DNA of 57,349 nucleotides. Origin: an uncultured Bacilli bacterium (lineage in GTDB: Bacteria; Bacillota_I; Bacilli_A; RF39; UBA660). The notes beneath the pieces are model-generated. The model did no database searches, was not told where the DNA came from, and was given only the letters and a program-made list of their open reading frames with translations. Shown here piece by piece: positions 49,827 through 57,349 of this stretch. The stretch covers positions 1-57,349 of the forward strand of contig CAKOXX010000007.1 in assembly GCA_934130405.1 (NCBI GenBank). Reading direction: 5' to 3'. The number at the start of each line of letters is the position of its first letter. The first letter of the stretch is position 1. The translations under genes and the position numbers were made by a program.

Positions 49827-51449
49827 ATGTTTTTTAGAATTATTTTACTGTTAATAATAACAGGAGCAATTATTATTAAATCAAAGAAAAATTTACATAT
49901 GTTACAGCAAAATCTTTATAACGAAAATAATCGTTATATTAAATGGGTTTTAAATAATAGTAAAAACTTTATTACAATAGAGTTAGCTTGTCTTTTCTTA
50001 GTAGCATTAGCTAACTGTTTCTTAGCAACTAAAAATACTATTGCTTTAATAATTAATATTATAGCTGCTATTCTTTATATAGTATTTATTGCTAAATTCT
50101 ATAAAGATATGAAAAATGAACAAGTAAAGAAGCCATTAGTAGTAACAGCTAGAGTTAAAAGGTTAATCGGAACAGAAACAGTATTATACTTAATACCATT
50201 AGTTGTTTTATTCTTGGTAAGAGATGATATAGTTTATAGTAGTTATGTTGTATTTATTTATGCTTTAGTTGCTTATTTAAATAATTTAGTATTACTAGTA
50301 GCAAACTTTATCAATAAATATACTTTAGAAAAATATGTTTACTATCATTTCAAACATATGGCGATGAAAAAACTTCATAGTATGGGAAACTTAAAAGTAG
50401 TAGGAATAACTGGAAGTTATGGAAAAACTAGTAGTAAAAATATTCTTGCTGATATTTTAAATATCAAATATGTCACACTACCAACTCCAAAGAATTTAAA
50501 CACTCCTTATGGACTTATTATTACTATCAATAATCACTTAGATAAGTTTACAGAAGTATTTATTGCAGAAATGGGAGCTTATAAAACAGGAGAAATAAAA
50601 CAACTTTGTGATATGGTTAAACCTAAATATGGTATTTTAACTAAGATTGGAACTGCTCATTTAGAAACATTTGGTAGTGAAGAAAATATTCAAAAGACTA
50701 AGTTTGAACTTATTGAATCTTTACCACTTGATGGAGTAGGTGTTTTAAATAGAGATGACCCTAAACAAGTTAGTTATAAGTTAAAGAATAAATGTAAAAT
50801 ACTATGGGTAGGTATTGAAAACAGTGATGTTGATGTTTATGCTCATGATATAAAATGTTCTAATGTTGGAACAACCTTTAAAGTTAAGTTTAAAAATGAA
50901 GAAAAAGATTATGAGTTTGAAACAAGACTTTTAGGAAACCATAATGTTTATAATATCTTAGCAGGTCTAGCTCTAGGATATGAATTTGGTATTCCTGTTG
51001 AAAAATTACAGCAATCAGTTAAAACAATTAAACCAGTTGAACATCGTCTAGAATTAAAGAAACTCGGAACATTTTATCAAATAGATGATGCTTATAACTC
51101 TAATCCAGTTGGAGCTAAAGGAGCAGTTGATGTTTTATCAATGATGCCAGGTGTTAAAGTAGTTGTAACTCCAGGTATGGTTGAACTAGGAGAAAAAGAA
51201 GATTACTATAATGAAAAATTCGGAGAACAAATCGCTGAAAAAGGAAATATCGACTATGTAGTTTTAATTGGTAAAAAGAAAACATTACCAATTAGAAAAG
51301 GATTAGAAAATAAAAACTATGACATGGATAAAGTTATAGTTTACAATGATGTCAGAGAAGCATACAATTTTATTAGAGGTATTAATACAAAAGAAGATGT
51401 TTATGCTTTATTTGAAAATGATTTACCTGACACTTATAATGAAAAATAG
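49827..51449 (+). CDS. murF: MurF-type D-Ala-D-Ala-adding ligase with membrane N-terminus
   Basis: MurF adds D-Ala-D-Ala to the UDP-MurNAc tripeptide. The 540-aa protein has the Mur ligase core from about residue 185: VVGITGSYGKTSSKNILADI (ATP P-loop near 195), FIAEMGAYKTGEI, GTAHLETFGSEENI, HNVYNILAGLALGYE, and a C-terminal domain with DDAYNSNPVGAKGAVDVL and VTPGMVELGEKE. The first 175 residues are extra and contain four hydrophobic helices (about 3-18, 47-65, 68-88, 112-165). Classical MurF is about 450 aa and soluble. The next gene is ddl, making its substrate. Confidence 0.9.
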   Translation: MFFRIILLLIITGAIIIKSKKNLHMLQQNLYNENNRYIKWVLNNSKNFITIELACLFLVALANCFLATKNTIALIINIIAAILYIVFIAKFYKDMKNEQVKKPLVVTARVKRLIGTETVLYLIPLVVLFLVRDDIVYSSYVVFIYALVAYLNNLVLLVANFINKYTLEKYVYYHFKHMAMKKLHSMGNLKVVGITGSYGKTSSKNILADILNIKYVTLPTPKNLNTPYGLIITINNHLDKFTEVFIAEMGAYKTGEIKQLCDMVKPKYGILTKIGTAHLETFGSEENIQKTKFELIESLPLDGVGVLNRDDPKQVSYKLKNKCKILWVGIENSDVDVYAHDIKCSNVGTTFKVKFKNEEKDYEFETRLLGNHNVYNILAGLALGYEFGIPVEKLQQSVKTIKPVEHRLELKKLGTFYQIDDAYNSNPVGAKGAVDVLSMMPGVKVVVTPGMVELGEKEDYYNEKFGEQIAEKGNIDYVVLIGKKKTLPIRKGLENKNYDMDKVIVYNDVREAYNFIRGINTKEDVYALFENDLPDTYNEK

Positions 51450-51463
51450 GAAGGATGTTTAAG

Positions 51464-52681
51464 ATGAGAATAAAAGTAGGAGTTATTTTTGGAGGAGAAA
51501 GTGTTGAACATGAAGTAAGTATAATTACTGCTGTTCAAGCGATGAATAAAATTAATCAAGAAAAATATCAAATTGTACCTATCTATATTACCAAAGAAGG
51601 TGAGTGGTATACAGGAGATATGCTTCTTGATGTAGAAAGTTATCAAGACTTAGGTCTTATCAAAAAGTATGCTAGTAATGTTGTGTTATATCGTAAAGAT
51701 AACCAATTTGTATTGCAAAGCAAAGGTTTCTTTAGAAAGGTAATTACTGATATTGATGTTGCTTTTCCAATTACTCACGGTACTAACGTAGAAGATGGAG
51801 TTTTACAAGGATATTTACAAACAGTAGGAATTCCTTATGTTGGACCTAATGTTTATGCTGGTGTAGTAGGACAAGATAAAGTTTACATGCGTGATATATT
51901 TAAAGCTAATGATATATCTATTCCTAATTATACTTGGTTTTATGATAGTGACTATAAGGATGATGCTGCTAGTGTAATTAAGAAAATAGAAAAATTAACT
52001 TATCCAGTTATTGTTAAACCAGCAACTACTGGTAGTAGTATAGGTATTGGTACTGCTAAAGACAAAAAAGAATTAGAGAAAGCTATCGATGAAGCTATTA
52101 ATTATGATTCTAAGATTATTGTTGAAGAAATGGTACCTAACTTAATGGAAGTAAATATTTCTGTTCTTGGAAATCATTCATCACAAGAAGTTAGTGTTAT
52201 TGAAGAAGTGTTATCTACTCATAATTTCTTAACATTTGAAGAAAAATATGTTGGTAGTAGCAAAGTTAAAGGAAAACTAGGAGCAAAATTAGCACCTCGT
52301 AAAGGCTCTAAAGGAATGGCTAGTGCTTCTCGTAAAATACCAGCAGATCTTACTGATAAGATGAAGGAAGAAGTAGAAGACTTAGCTGTTAGAGTATTTA
52401 AAGCTCTAGGAAGTAGTGGCGTAGCAAGAATAGATATGCTAGTTGATAAAAAAGCTAAGAGGGTTTATGTAAATGAAATTAACTCTATTCCAGGAAGTTT
52501 AGCATTCTATTTATGGGATAAGAAAGGTAAAGATTATACAACTTTACTAGATGAAATGATTAATATTGCTATTAAAGATTATAAAATAAGAACAAGTAAA
52601 GTTCATACTTTTGATAATAACATTCTACAAGGTTTTGCTAATAGTAATGGTCTAAAAGGTATGAAAGGAAAATTAAAATAG
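51464..52681 (+). CDS. ddl: D-alanine--D-alanine ligase
   Basis: The protein is 405 aa from ATG 51464; GGAAGG is spaced correctly for this start but not for ATG 51455. ATP-grasp domains are complete: GVIFGGESVEHEVSIITAVQ, PITHGTNVEDGVLQGYLQTV, VKPATTGSSIGIGTAKDKKE, the serine loop VEEMVPNLMEVNISVLGN and VNEINSIPGSLAFYLWDKKG. It makes the dipeptide that MurF uses, just upstream. It is longer than usual (about 350-370 aa), with an insertion around GAKLAPRKGSKGMASASRK and a 25-residue tail. Confidence 0.95.
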   Translation: MRIKVGVIFGGESVEHEVSIITAVQAMNKINQEKYQIVPIYITKEGEWYTGDMLLDVESYQDLGLIKKYASNVVLYRKDNQFVLQSKGFFRKVITDIDVAFPITHGTNVEDGVLQGYLQTVGIPYVGPNVYAGVVGQDKVYMRDIFKANDISIPNYTWFYDSDYKDDAASVIKKIEKLTYPVIVKPATTGSSIGIGTAKDKKELEKAIDEAINYDSKIIVEEMVPNLMEVNISVLGNHSSQEVSVIEEVLSTHNFLTFEEKYVGSSKVKGKLGAKLAPRKGSKGMASASRKIPADLTDKMKEEVEDLAVRVFKALGSSGVARIDMLVDKKAKRVYVNEINSIPGSLAFYLWDKKGKDYTTLLDEMINIAIKDYKIRTSKVHTFDNNILQGFANSNGLKGMKGKLK

Positions 52682-52688
52682 TTAATTT

Positions 52689-52723
52689 AAAAACTGATAT
52701 TGCACTCTTTATCAGTTTTTTTT
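52689..52723 (+). terminator. Terminator of ddl
   Basis: AAAAACTGATA pairs TATCAGTTTTT around 10 nt, with further T. Confidence 0.88.
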
Positions 52724-52814
52724 ACATCATTTTACAAGTAAATCTGTTCACGAATTATAAACAATTAATAAGTTTATGGTATTATATATTTATAGTAAAT
52801 GAAAGAGGTGTTTT

Positions 52815-52979
52815 ATGCATTTAGGTATGTTAGTTTTATTTTTCTTTTTATATCTTGGGATAATCGCTTTATGTGTAATTGGTTTTAAAAGAAAAAATAA
52901 AACTTTAAAGATAGTAAGTATTTCACTACTAGTTATAGCAATTATATTATCAATAGTAATAGGAATAATATATGGTTAA
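52815..52979 (+). CDS. Small membrane peptide, two helices
   Basis: The 54-aa peptide starts at ATG 52815 with AAAGAGGTG. It has two hydrophobic helices, MLVLFFFLYLGIIALCVIGF and IVSISLLVIAIILSIVIGII, around a basic loop (KRKNKTLK), so the loop is likely cytoplasmic. An extended -10 (ATGGTATTAT near 52774) lies upstream. No family was recognised. Its own promoter and clear ribosome site support it being real. A toxin or regulatory peptide is possible. Confidence 0.65.
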   Translation: MHLGMLVLFFFLYLGIIALCVIGFKRKNKTLKIVSISLLVIAIILSIVIGIIYG

Positions 52980-53027
52980 TTTTGAATTAAACTGTCACCT
53001 TAATAGATGACTTTTTTTATTGTTAAA

Positions 53028-53221
53028 TGTCAAATATTGTGATACGATTAAAATATCAAAAATACTGATATTTGATAATAAGGAAGGTAGGAGACAGTTG
53101 TGGTAGTAATTAAAATCTGTCAAAAATTAAATCTTAATTTAATAAGTAGTAAGTCTACTTTCTTTTATAATGTTTTAAAGATAGAGAATATCTAATAAGG
53201 TATAAATCTATCTTTTTTGTT
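53028..53221 (+). repeat. Intergenic element E, copy 2, ending in a terminator
   Basis: This is homologous to 18992-19197. It contains two terminator-like hairpins in tandem: AGTAG/CTACT then TTTCTTTT, and AAAGATAGA/TCTATCTTT then TTTG. Positions 53056-53079 (24 bp) are identical to 28176-28199 at the 3' end of ssb. A possible 32-codon frame starts with GTG 53100 after GGTAGGAG (MVVIKICQKLNLNL...). It lies between a small membrane peptide gene and a large surface protein gene. Confidence 0.65.
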
Positions 53222-53252
53222 AAATACTAAACTAGAAGGAGTGTTTAATCAG

Positions 53253-54767
53253 ATGAAACAATTAATAGATAAGCTTTTCAATACGAAAGTATCAACAAGT
53301 TATATGTTTATTTTATTCGGAGTAAGTGCTTTGATGTTAGCAGGATATTTTTCTTATGCCTGGTTTACAGTTCAAGGAGTACAACAATATAGTGTAGTAA
53401 CAGGTACATTAAATGGAACAGTAGCAATTGGGAGTAACTCTGTAGCAATTAATGGAAGTGGTGTAATAACTTATACACCAACAACAGATAATGACATTAT
53501 AACTTTAACAGTAACAAATACAAATGATAGGACAGTTAAAAACTCAATTTATTATTATAATATATCTGACACTTCTATCGAAATAGGTTATACATCTGAT
53601 AGTTCAACTATTCCAACGGTTGAAGGAGTATCAGTAGCACAAGGAAAGACACTAACTTATAAGATAAAAATAAAAGGAGCAAATGGTAAACAGATTAAAA
53701 TAGGTTCATCAATGGGGTTAAATAACTCTAGTTTAACACTACCAAGTGGAACAACAGGATTCTCATTATTAAGTGATCCAACTGGAGCAGAAGTATTAGT
53801 AGCAAAAGCTAATCCAGAAGATTTAGATTATAATACAGCGACGGAAGATCAAAAGAATCAAATGTGGACATTTTCTCATGAAGCAACAGAACAATTAGGA
53901 GCCACCACTGATTATAGATATATAGGAGCAAATCCTAATAATTATGTGAAATTCAATGATGAATTATGGAGAATTATTGGGGTATTTGATACAGATGATG
54001 GAACAGGAAAAGTAGAGAAGAGAATGAAAATCATCAGAAATGAATCGATAGGAAATTACTCATGGGATAATAAAGATTCATCAACTGGAGCAGAAGATGT
54101 TTACGGTAAAAATAATTGGCCAGATGCGAGATTAAACTATCTACTAAATGTAGGACATGAAAGTGAAATTGGAGGAAGTTTATATTGGAATAGAAAGAGT
54201 GGAATATGTTATGCCGGTTCAAATAATGCAACAACGTCATGTGATTTTACGTCTACAGGATTGACAGATGCAGCAAAAGAAATGATAGGAGATGCGAAAT
54301 GGTATTTGGGAGGAACTGCTAATTTTACAAGTTCATCAAATGGATTAGCGTCACACTTTTATAATTATGAAAGAGGAACAACAGTATATAACAGTAGTAC
54401 ACGAAGTACAAATTGGACGGGAAAGATTGGATTAGTCTATCCAAGCGATTATGGATATGCAACAAGTGGAAGTAGTAGTACAACAAAAGCAACATGTTTA
54501 GCAAAGGAATTGGCCCATTGGTATGAAGCAAGTGCATGTTATCAAAATGACTGGTTAGTACCAAGTTCAGGGTATAAGTGGTCCATTTCGCCTAGCTCGT
54601 ACAGTAGTTACTACGTGTTCAGTGTCGACAGTAGTGGACATGTCAACGACTTTAATACGGGCAACGTCAATATCGGTGTGTGGCCAACAGTCTATCTAAA
54701 ATCTACAATTAAGATAACAGGAGGAAAAGGTTCTTCGACTGACCCATTCATTTTAGCACAAAGTTAG
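53253..54767 (+). CDS. Large exported protein with TasA-like N-terminus and candidate variable C-terminus
   Basis: The protein is 504 aa from ATG 53253 with AAGGAG 11 nt upstream. An export helix (residues 18-40) ends in GYFSYAWFTVQGVQQYSVVT, like the SipW-processed TasA/camelysin type. A beta domain follows (about 45-190). The second domain has YIGANPNNYVKFNDELWRII, KMKIIRNESIGNYSWDN, LNYLLNVGHESEIGGSLYWN and NDWLVPSSGYKW, and ends GVWPTVYLKSTIKITGGKGS, which resembles DUF6273-type, C-type-lectin-like modules of gut Firmicutes. Codons 444-480 differ sharply in base use and form a candidate hypervariable region. Confidence 0.82.
   Translation: MKQLIDKLFNTKVSTSYMFILFGVSALMLAGYFSYAWFTVQGVQQYSVVTGTLNGTVAIGSNSVAINGSGVITYTPTTDNDIITLTVTNTNDRTVKNSIYYYNISDTSIEIGYTSDSSTIPTVEGVSVAQGKTLTYKIKIKGANGKQIKIGSSMGLNNSSLTLPSGTTGFSLLSDPTGAEVLVAKANPEDLDYNTATEDQKNQMWTFSHEATEQLGATTDYRYIGANPNNYVKFNDELWRIIGVFDTDDGTGKVEKRMKIIRNESIGNYSWDNKDSSTGAEDVYGKNNWPDARLNYLLNVGHESEIGGSLYWNRKSGICYAGSNNATTSCDFTSTGLTDAAKEMIGDAKWYLGGTANFTSSSNGLASHFYNYERGTTVYNSSTRSTNWTGKIGLVYPSDYGYATSGSSSTTKATCLAKELAHWYEASACYQNDWLVPSSGYKWSISPSSYSSYYVFSVDSSGHVNDFNTGNVNIGVWPTVYLKSTIKITGGKGSSTDPFILAQS
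54582..54692 (+). other. Candidate diversity-generating-retroelement variable region
   Basis: These 37 codons, from just after GYKWS... to VWPTV, have 53 of 111 bases G or C and only 27 A, against about 30% GC and nearly 40% A in the coding strand around. Sixteen of 37 codons end in C (TAC, GTC, GAC, AAC, GGC...), rare elsewhere here. Such NNC codons are expected when AAC codons of a template repeat are mutated at adenines. GVWP in place of the family-typical GVRP fits AGG to TGG. No template repeat or reverse transcriptase is in the window. Confidence 0.55.
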
Positions 54768-54777
54768 TCGAATTTCC

Positions 54778-54807
54778 TTGAAAAGAAAGTATTAAAAAGC
54801 TTATACT
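54778..54807 (+). promoter_or_regulatory. Promoter of tex
   Basis: TTGAAA (54778-54783) and TATACT (54802-54807) have an 18-bp spacer and lie 23 bp before the tex start. Confidence 0.6.
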
Positions 54808-54829
54808 TAAGTAGTAAGGAGATTTATGC

Positions 54830-56977
54830 ATGATGAATGAAATGATTATTAAAGAAATGAGTAAGGACTTAGGTATAAGTGAAAAACAAGTACAAACTGT
54901 TTTATCTTTACTAAGTGATGGAAATACTATTCCCTTTATTGCTAGATATCGTAAAGAAGCAACTGGTGCTCTTGATGAGGAGGTTATTAGAAAGATAGAG
55001 GAAGTTTATGTCTATCAAGAGAATTTATTAAAACGAAAAGAAGATGTTATTAGATTAATAGATGAAAAGAAAATGTTAACAGAAGAGTTGAAAAATGAGA
55101 TTCTTGCTTGTCAAAAATTAGTAGAAGTTGAAGACTTGTATCGTCCATATAAAGAGAAAAAGAAAACGAAAGCAACAGAAGCGATTGCTTTAGGACTTGA
55201 ACCTTTAGCTAAGATGATTATGTCTTTTAAAGAAACTGGTAGTCTTGATAGCTTAGCAGAAAAATTTGTTAACGATGAAGTTAAAACAACGGAAGAAGCT
55301 TTAACAGGTGCTAGTTATATTATTGCTGAATGGATAAGTGATAATGCTTATTACCGTAAATGGATTAGAAGTTATCTTTATAAAAATGCTTCTCTTGTTA
55401 GTAAACTTAAGAAAAATGCTAATGATGAAAATGCTACTTATACTATCTATTATGATTTTAAGGAACCATTAAAAGGTTTAAAACCTCATCGAATTTTAGC
55501 GATTAATAGGGGAGAAAAAGAAGGAATATTATCTGTTAAATTAGATTATTCAGAAGAAGAAATAACAAAGTTTTTAGAAAAGAAAATAATTAAAAGAGAG
55601 TCATTTGTTAATGACTTAGTAAAAGGTGCTATTAAAGATAGTTTGAAAAGATTAATTCTTCCTAGTGTGGAAAGAGAAATAAGAGCAGACTTAAAAGAAA
55701 AAGGTGAAGATAGAGCGATTGAAAACTTCTCATCAAATGTAGAACACTTACTACTAACTCCACCATTAAAAGATAAAGTAGTATTAGGTTATGACCCAGC
55801 TTTTCGAACTGGTTGTAAACTAGCTGTTCTAGATAAGACAGGTAAACCTCTTGAAATAGCAGTTATTTATCCGACTGAACCTCATAATGATATAGATGGT
55901 AGTAAAAAGAAAATATTAGAATTAATTGATAAATATAATATTGATATAATTGCTATTGGTAATGGAACAGCATCAAGAGAAAGTGAAGCCTTTATTGCTG
56001 ATACTATTAAAGACGCTAAGAGAAAAGTTGAATATGTTATCGTTAGTGAAGCTGGTGCTTCTGTATACTCGGCTAGTCCTTTAGCAATTAGTGAATTTCC
56101 AGACTTAACGGTTGAAAAACGAAGTGCTATTTCAATCGGGAGAAGAATTCAAGATGCTTTGGCAGAACTTGTTAAAATTGACCCGAAAAGTATTGGTGTA
56201 GGTCTTTATCAACACGATGTACCAGAAAAGAAACTTGATGAGTCTTTAGAATTTGTTGTTTTAAAAACAGTTAATGGTGTAGGAGTTAATATTAACACTG
56301 CTAGTAGTAGTTTACTTTCTTATGTATCTGGTCTAAATAAAAAAGTAATTAAAGAATTACTTGCTACTAGAGATAAAGAAGGTAAGTTTACATCAAGAGA
56401 GGAATTATTGAAAGTAAAAGGAATGACTCCTAAAGTATATGAACAATCAATTGGTTTCTTAAGAATTGTTGATGGAACTAATCCTTTAGATAAGACTAGT
56501 GTGCATCCAGAAAGCTATGATAAAGTAGAAAAATTACTTGATTATTTGCAACTTTCTTTAAATGATTTAGGTAGTGAAAAATTGATTACTGCTCTAGATA
56601 ATATAAATGAAGATGAAATAATTAAAAAACTAGAGATAGATAAATATACTCTTGATGATATTATTTCTAGCTTGAAACAACCAGAAAGAGACTTGAGAGA
56701 TAAGTATCCACAACCAGTTTTAAGAAGTGATATTTTGCATATTGAAGACTTGAAAAAAGGTGACAAACTACAAGGAACAGTACGTAACGTTGTCGACTTT
56801 GGTCTATTTATCGATATAGGTTTAAAGAATGATGGACTTGCTCATATCTCTAAACTTTGCAATGAATACTTACGTCATCCATCAGAAAAGTTCTCTGTTG
56901 GTGATATAGTTGATTGCTACGTTGATAGTATTGATGTTGAACACAAAAAAGTGGGACTAAGCTTAATAGAAGTTTAG
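54830..56977 (+). CDS. tex: Tex-family S1 RNA-binding protein
   Basis: The protein is 715 aa from ATG 54830 (AAGGAG 8 nt upstream). Domain order is that of Tex: an N-terminal helical region (TIPFIARYRKEATGALDEEV), a YqgF-like RNase H fold (VVLGYDPAFRTGCKLAVLDK, about 320-450), helix-hairpin-helix repeats (VNGVGVNINTASSSLLSYVS, REELLKVKGMTPKVYEQSI), and a C-terminal S1 domain (GDKLQGTVRNVVDFGLFIDI to GLSLIEV). Tex proteins bind nucleic acid and affect transcription and RNA surveillance. Monocistronic. Confidence 0.95.
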   Translation: MMNEMIIKEMSKDLGISEKQVQTVLSLLSDGNTIPFIARYRKEATGALDEEVIRKIEEVYVYQENLLKRKEDVIRLIDEKKMLTEELKNEILACQKLVEVEDLYRPYKEKKKTKATEAIALGLEPLAKMIMSFKETGSLDSLAEKFVNDEVKTTEEALTGASYIIAEWISDNAYYRKWIRSYLYKNASLVSKLKKNANDENATYTIYYDFKEPLKGLKPHRILAINRGEKEGILSVKLDYSEEEITKFLEKKIIKRESFVNDLVKGAIKDSLKRLILPSVEREIRADLKEKGEDRAIENFSSNVEHLLLTPPLKDKVVLGYDPAFRTGCKLAVLDKTGKPLEIAVIYPTEPHNDIDGSKKKILELIDKYNIDIIAIGNGTASRESEAFIADTIKDAKRKVEYVIVSEAGASVYSASPLAISEFPDLTVEKRSAISIGRRIQDALAELVKIDPKSIGVGLYQHDVPEKKLDESLEFVVLKTVNGVGVNINTASSSLLSYVSGLNKKVIKELLATRDKEGKFTSREELLKVKGMTPKVYEQSIGFLRIVDGTNPLDKTSVHPESYDKVEKLLDYLQLSLNDLGSEKLITALDNINEDEIIKKLEIDKYTLDDIISSLKQPERDLRDKYPQPVLRSDILHIEDLKKGDKLQGTVRNVVDFGLFIDIGLKNDGLAHISKLCNEYLRHPSEKFSVGDIVDCYVDSIDVEHKKVGLSLIEV

Positions 56978-56988
56978 TCTCTTTTTTT
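56953..56988 (+). terminator. Terminator of tex
   Basis: GGGACTAA (56953-56960) pairs TTAGTCTC (56974-56981), with one G-U pair, and then T7. The stem includes both convergent stop codons. Confidence 0.82.
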
Positions 56989-57349
56989 GTATACTTTTTG
57001 TTCTAGAAAATCTAAAGATTCTTTATCTAAAATACACTTATCAAAGTCATCAATAATCATATTATAGTTTTCTACTATTCCTTCTCTAGATTTAAGATTT
57101 AACTGACTCTTAGTATCTAACTGATTATTATGAAAAAAATGATAACCAGTTATAGTTATATTCCTAATATAAGATAATTTATTACTAGGTACAATTCTAA
57201 CTCCATATTCGGTATAAGAAGAATTATCATCATATTCTTTATTATAAAAATTATAACAATTTGCAAGAGCAAAATTATTTTGTTCGATATAGTTAAGTAA
57301 CTGTTGATAGTTAGTATTAATTATGTCATCATCTAAAATATTAGGATAA
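56974..57349 (-). CDS. Unknown protein, 5' end outside the window
   Basis: The minus-strand frame is open for the last 376 bases and ends in TAA at 56974-56976, overlapping the tex stop convergently. About 124 residues are seen: NYQQLLNYIEQNNFALANCY, SYTEYGVRIVPSNKLSYIRN, ITITGYHFFHNNQLDTKSQL, and IIDDFDKCILDKESLDFLEQ. Codon use is like the neighbours and no stop interrupts it, so it is very likely real. I recognise no family. Confidence 0.75.
   Translation of the reverse strand, partial: YPNILDDDIINTNYQQLLNYIEQNNFALANCYNFYNKEYDDNSSYTEYGVRIVPSNKLSYIRNITITGYHFFHNNQLDTKSQLNLKSREGIVENYNMIIDDFDKCILDKESLDFLEQKVYKKRD

Noticed and set aside
53217..53252. Longer start for the large surface protein
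   Set aside because: The in-frame TTG lies in the T run of a terminator; ATG 53253 has an AAGGAG site.
54034..54564. Minus-strand reading frames inside the surface protein gene
   Set aside because: His/Leu/Ser-rich shadows of the coding strand without start signals.

Overview
The window is AT-rich (roughly 30% GC by eye) and densely coded. It reads like a chromosome segment from an uncultured gut-type member of the Bacilli close to the Mollicutes/Erysipelotrichales edge (the RF39/CAG type of genome). This placement is inferred from a PolC-type replicase, YlxM and FtsY side by side, a SUF operon with sufU, lipoteichoic-acid synthase, sortase, and YjcZ-type and SigE/K-type sporulation relics. 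TGA, TAA and TAG all act as ordinary stops and tryptophan is TGG, so the genetic code is standard.

Layout. 1-2.6 kb is a decay zone: a 3'-truncated ABC substrate-binding protein, a frameshifted sporulation-type sigma factor and a frameshifted ADP-ribosyltransferase-like gene. 2.6-4.4 kb holds ftsY, ylxM and tRNA-Gly. 4.5-14.5 kb is accessory: membrane proteins, a lemA/DUF2207 operon, tRNA-Cys, an esterase, an arylsulfotransferase, an orphan 459-aa protein and a membrane-anchored XRE regulator. 14.6-21.9 kb has a YitT/thioredoxin-like operon, rpoZ, recX, a PD-(D/E)XK transposase-type gene between two repeat elements, prsA, and two YjcZ-like microproteins.

22.3-28.2 kb has a HIT protein and the SUF iron-sulfur operon sufC-sufD-sufS-sufU-X-sufB, then ssb. 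28.3-37.9 kb has an XRE regulator, pyrimidine-nucleoside phosphorylase, and a cell-surface block: thioester-domain adhesin, its sortase, a membrane protein, LTA synthase and a camelysin-like protein. A CaCA antiporter and an RsuA/RluB-type enzyme follow. 38-41 kb has Fic, ferredoxin, a secreted transglutaminase-like protein and a tail-anchored protein. 41-49 kb has three 23-bp-spaced repeats, an unknown gene, polC, and an orphan cluster: an amber-interrupted papain/transglutaminase-like gene, two duplicated small proteins and a membrane protein. 49-52.7 kb is hydrolase-murF-ddl. 52.8-57.3 kb has a membrane peptide, the second copy of a structured intergenic element, a large secreted protein whose C-terminus looks like the variable region of a diversity-generating retroelement, tex, and an unknown gene running off the right edge.

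The clearest unexplained signals are: the abrupt GC/NNC-codon patch at 54582-54692 (candidate hypervariable region, no reverse transcriptase in the window); two families of paired intergenic elements (17907/27690 and 18992/53028); the amber-interrupted cluster at 46.7-49 kb; an 18-bp perfect hairpin at 38758; and the triple 23-bp repeat upstream of polC.
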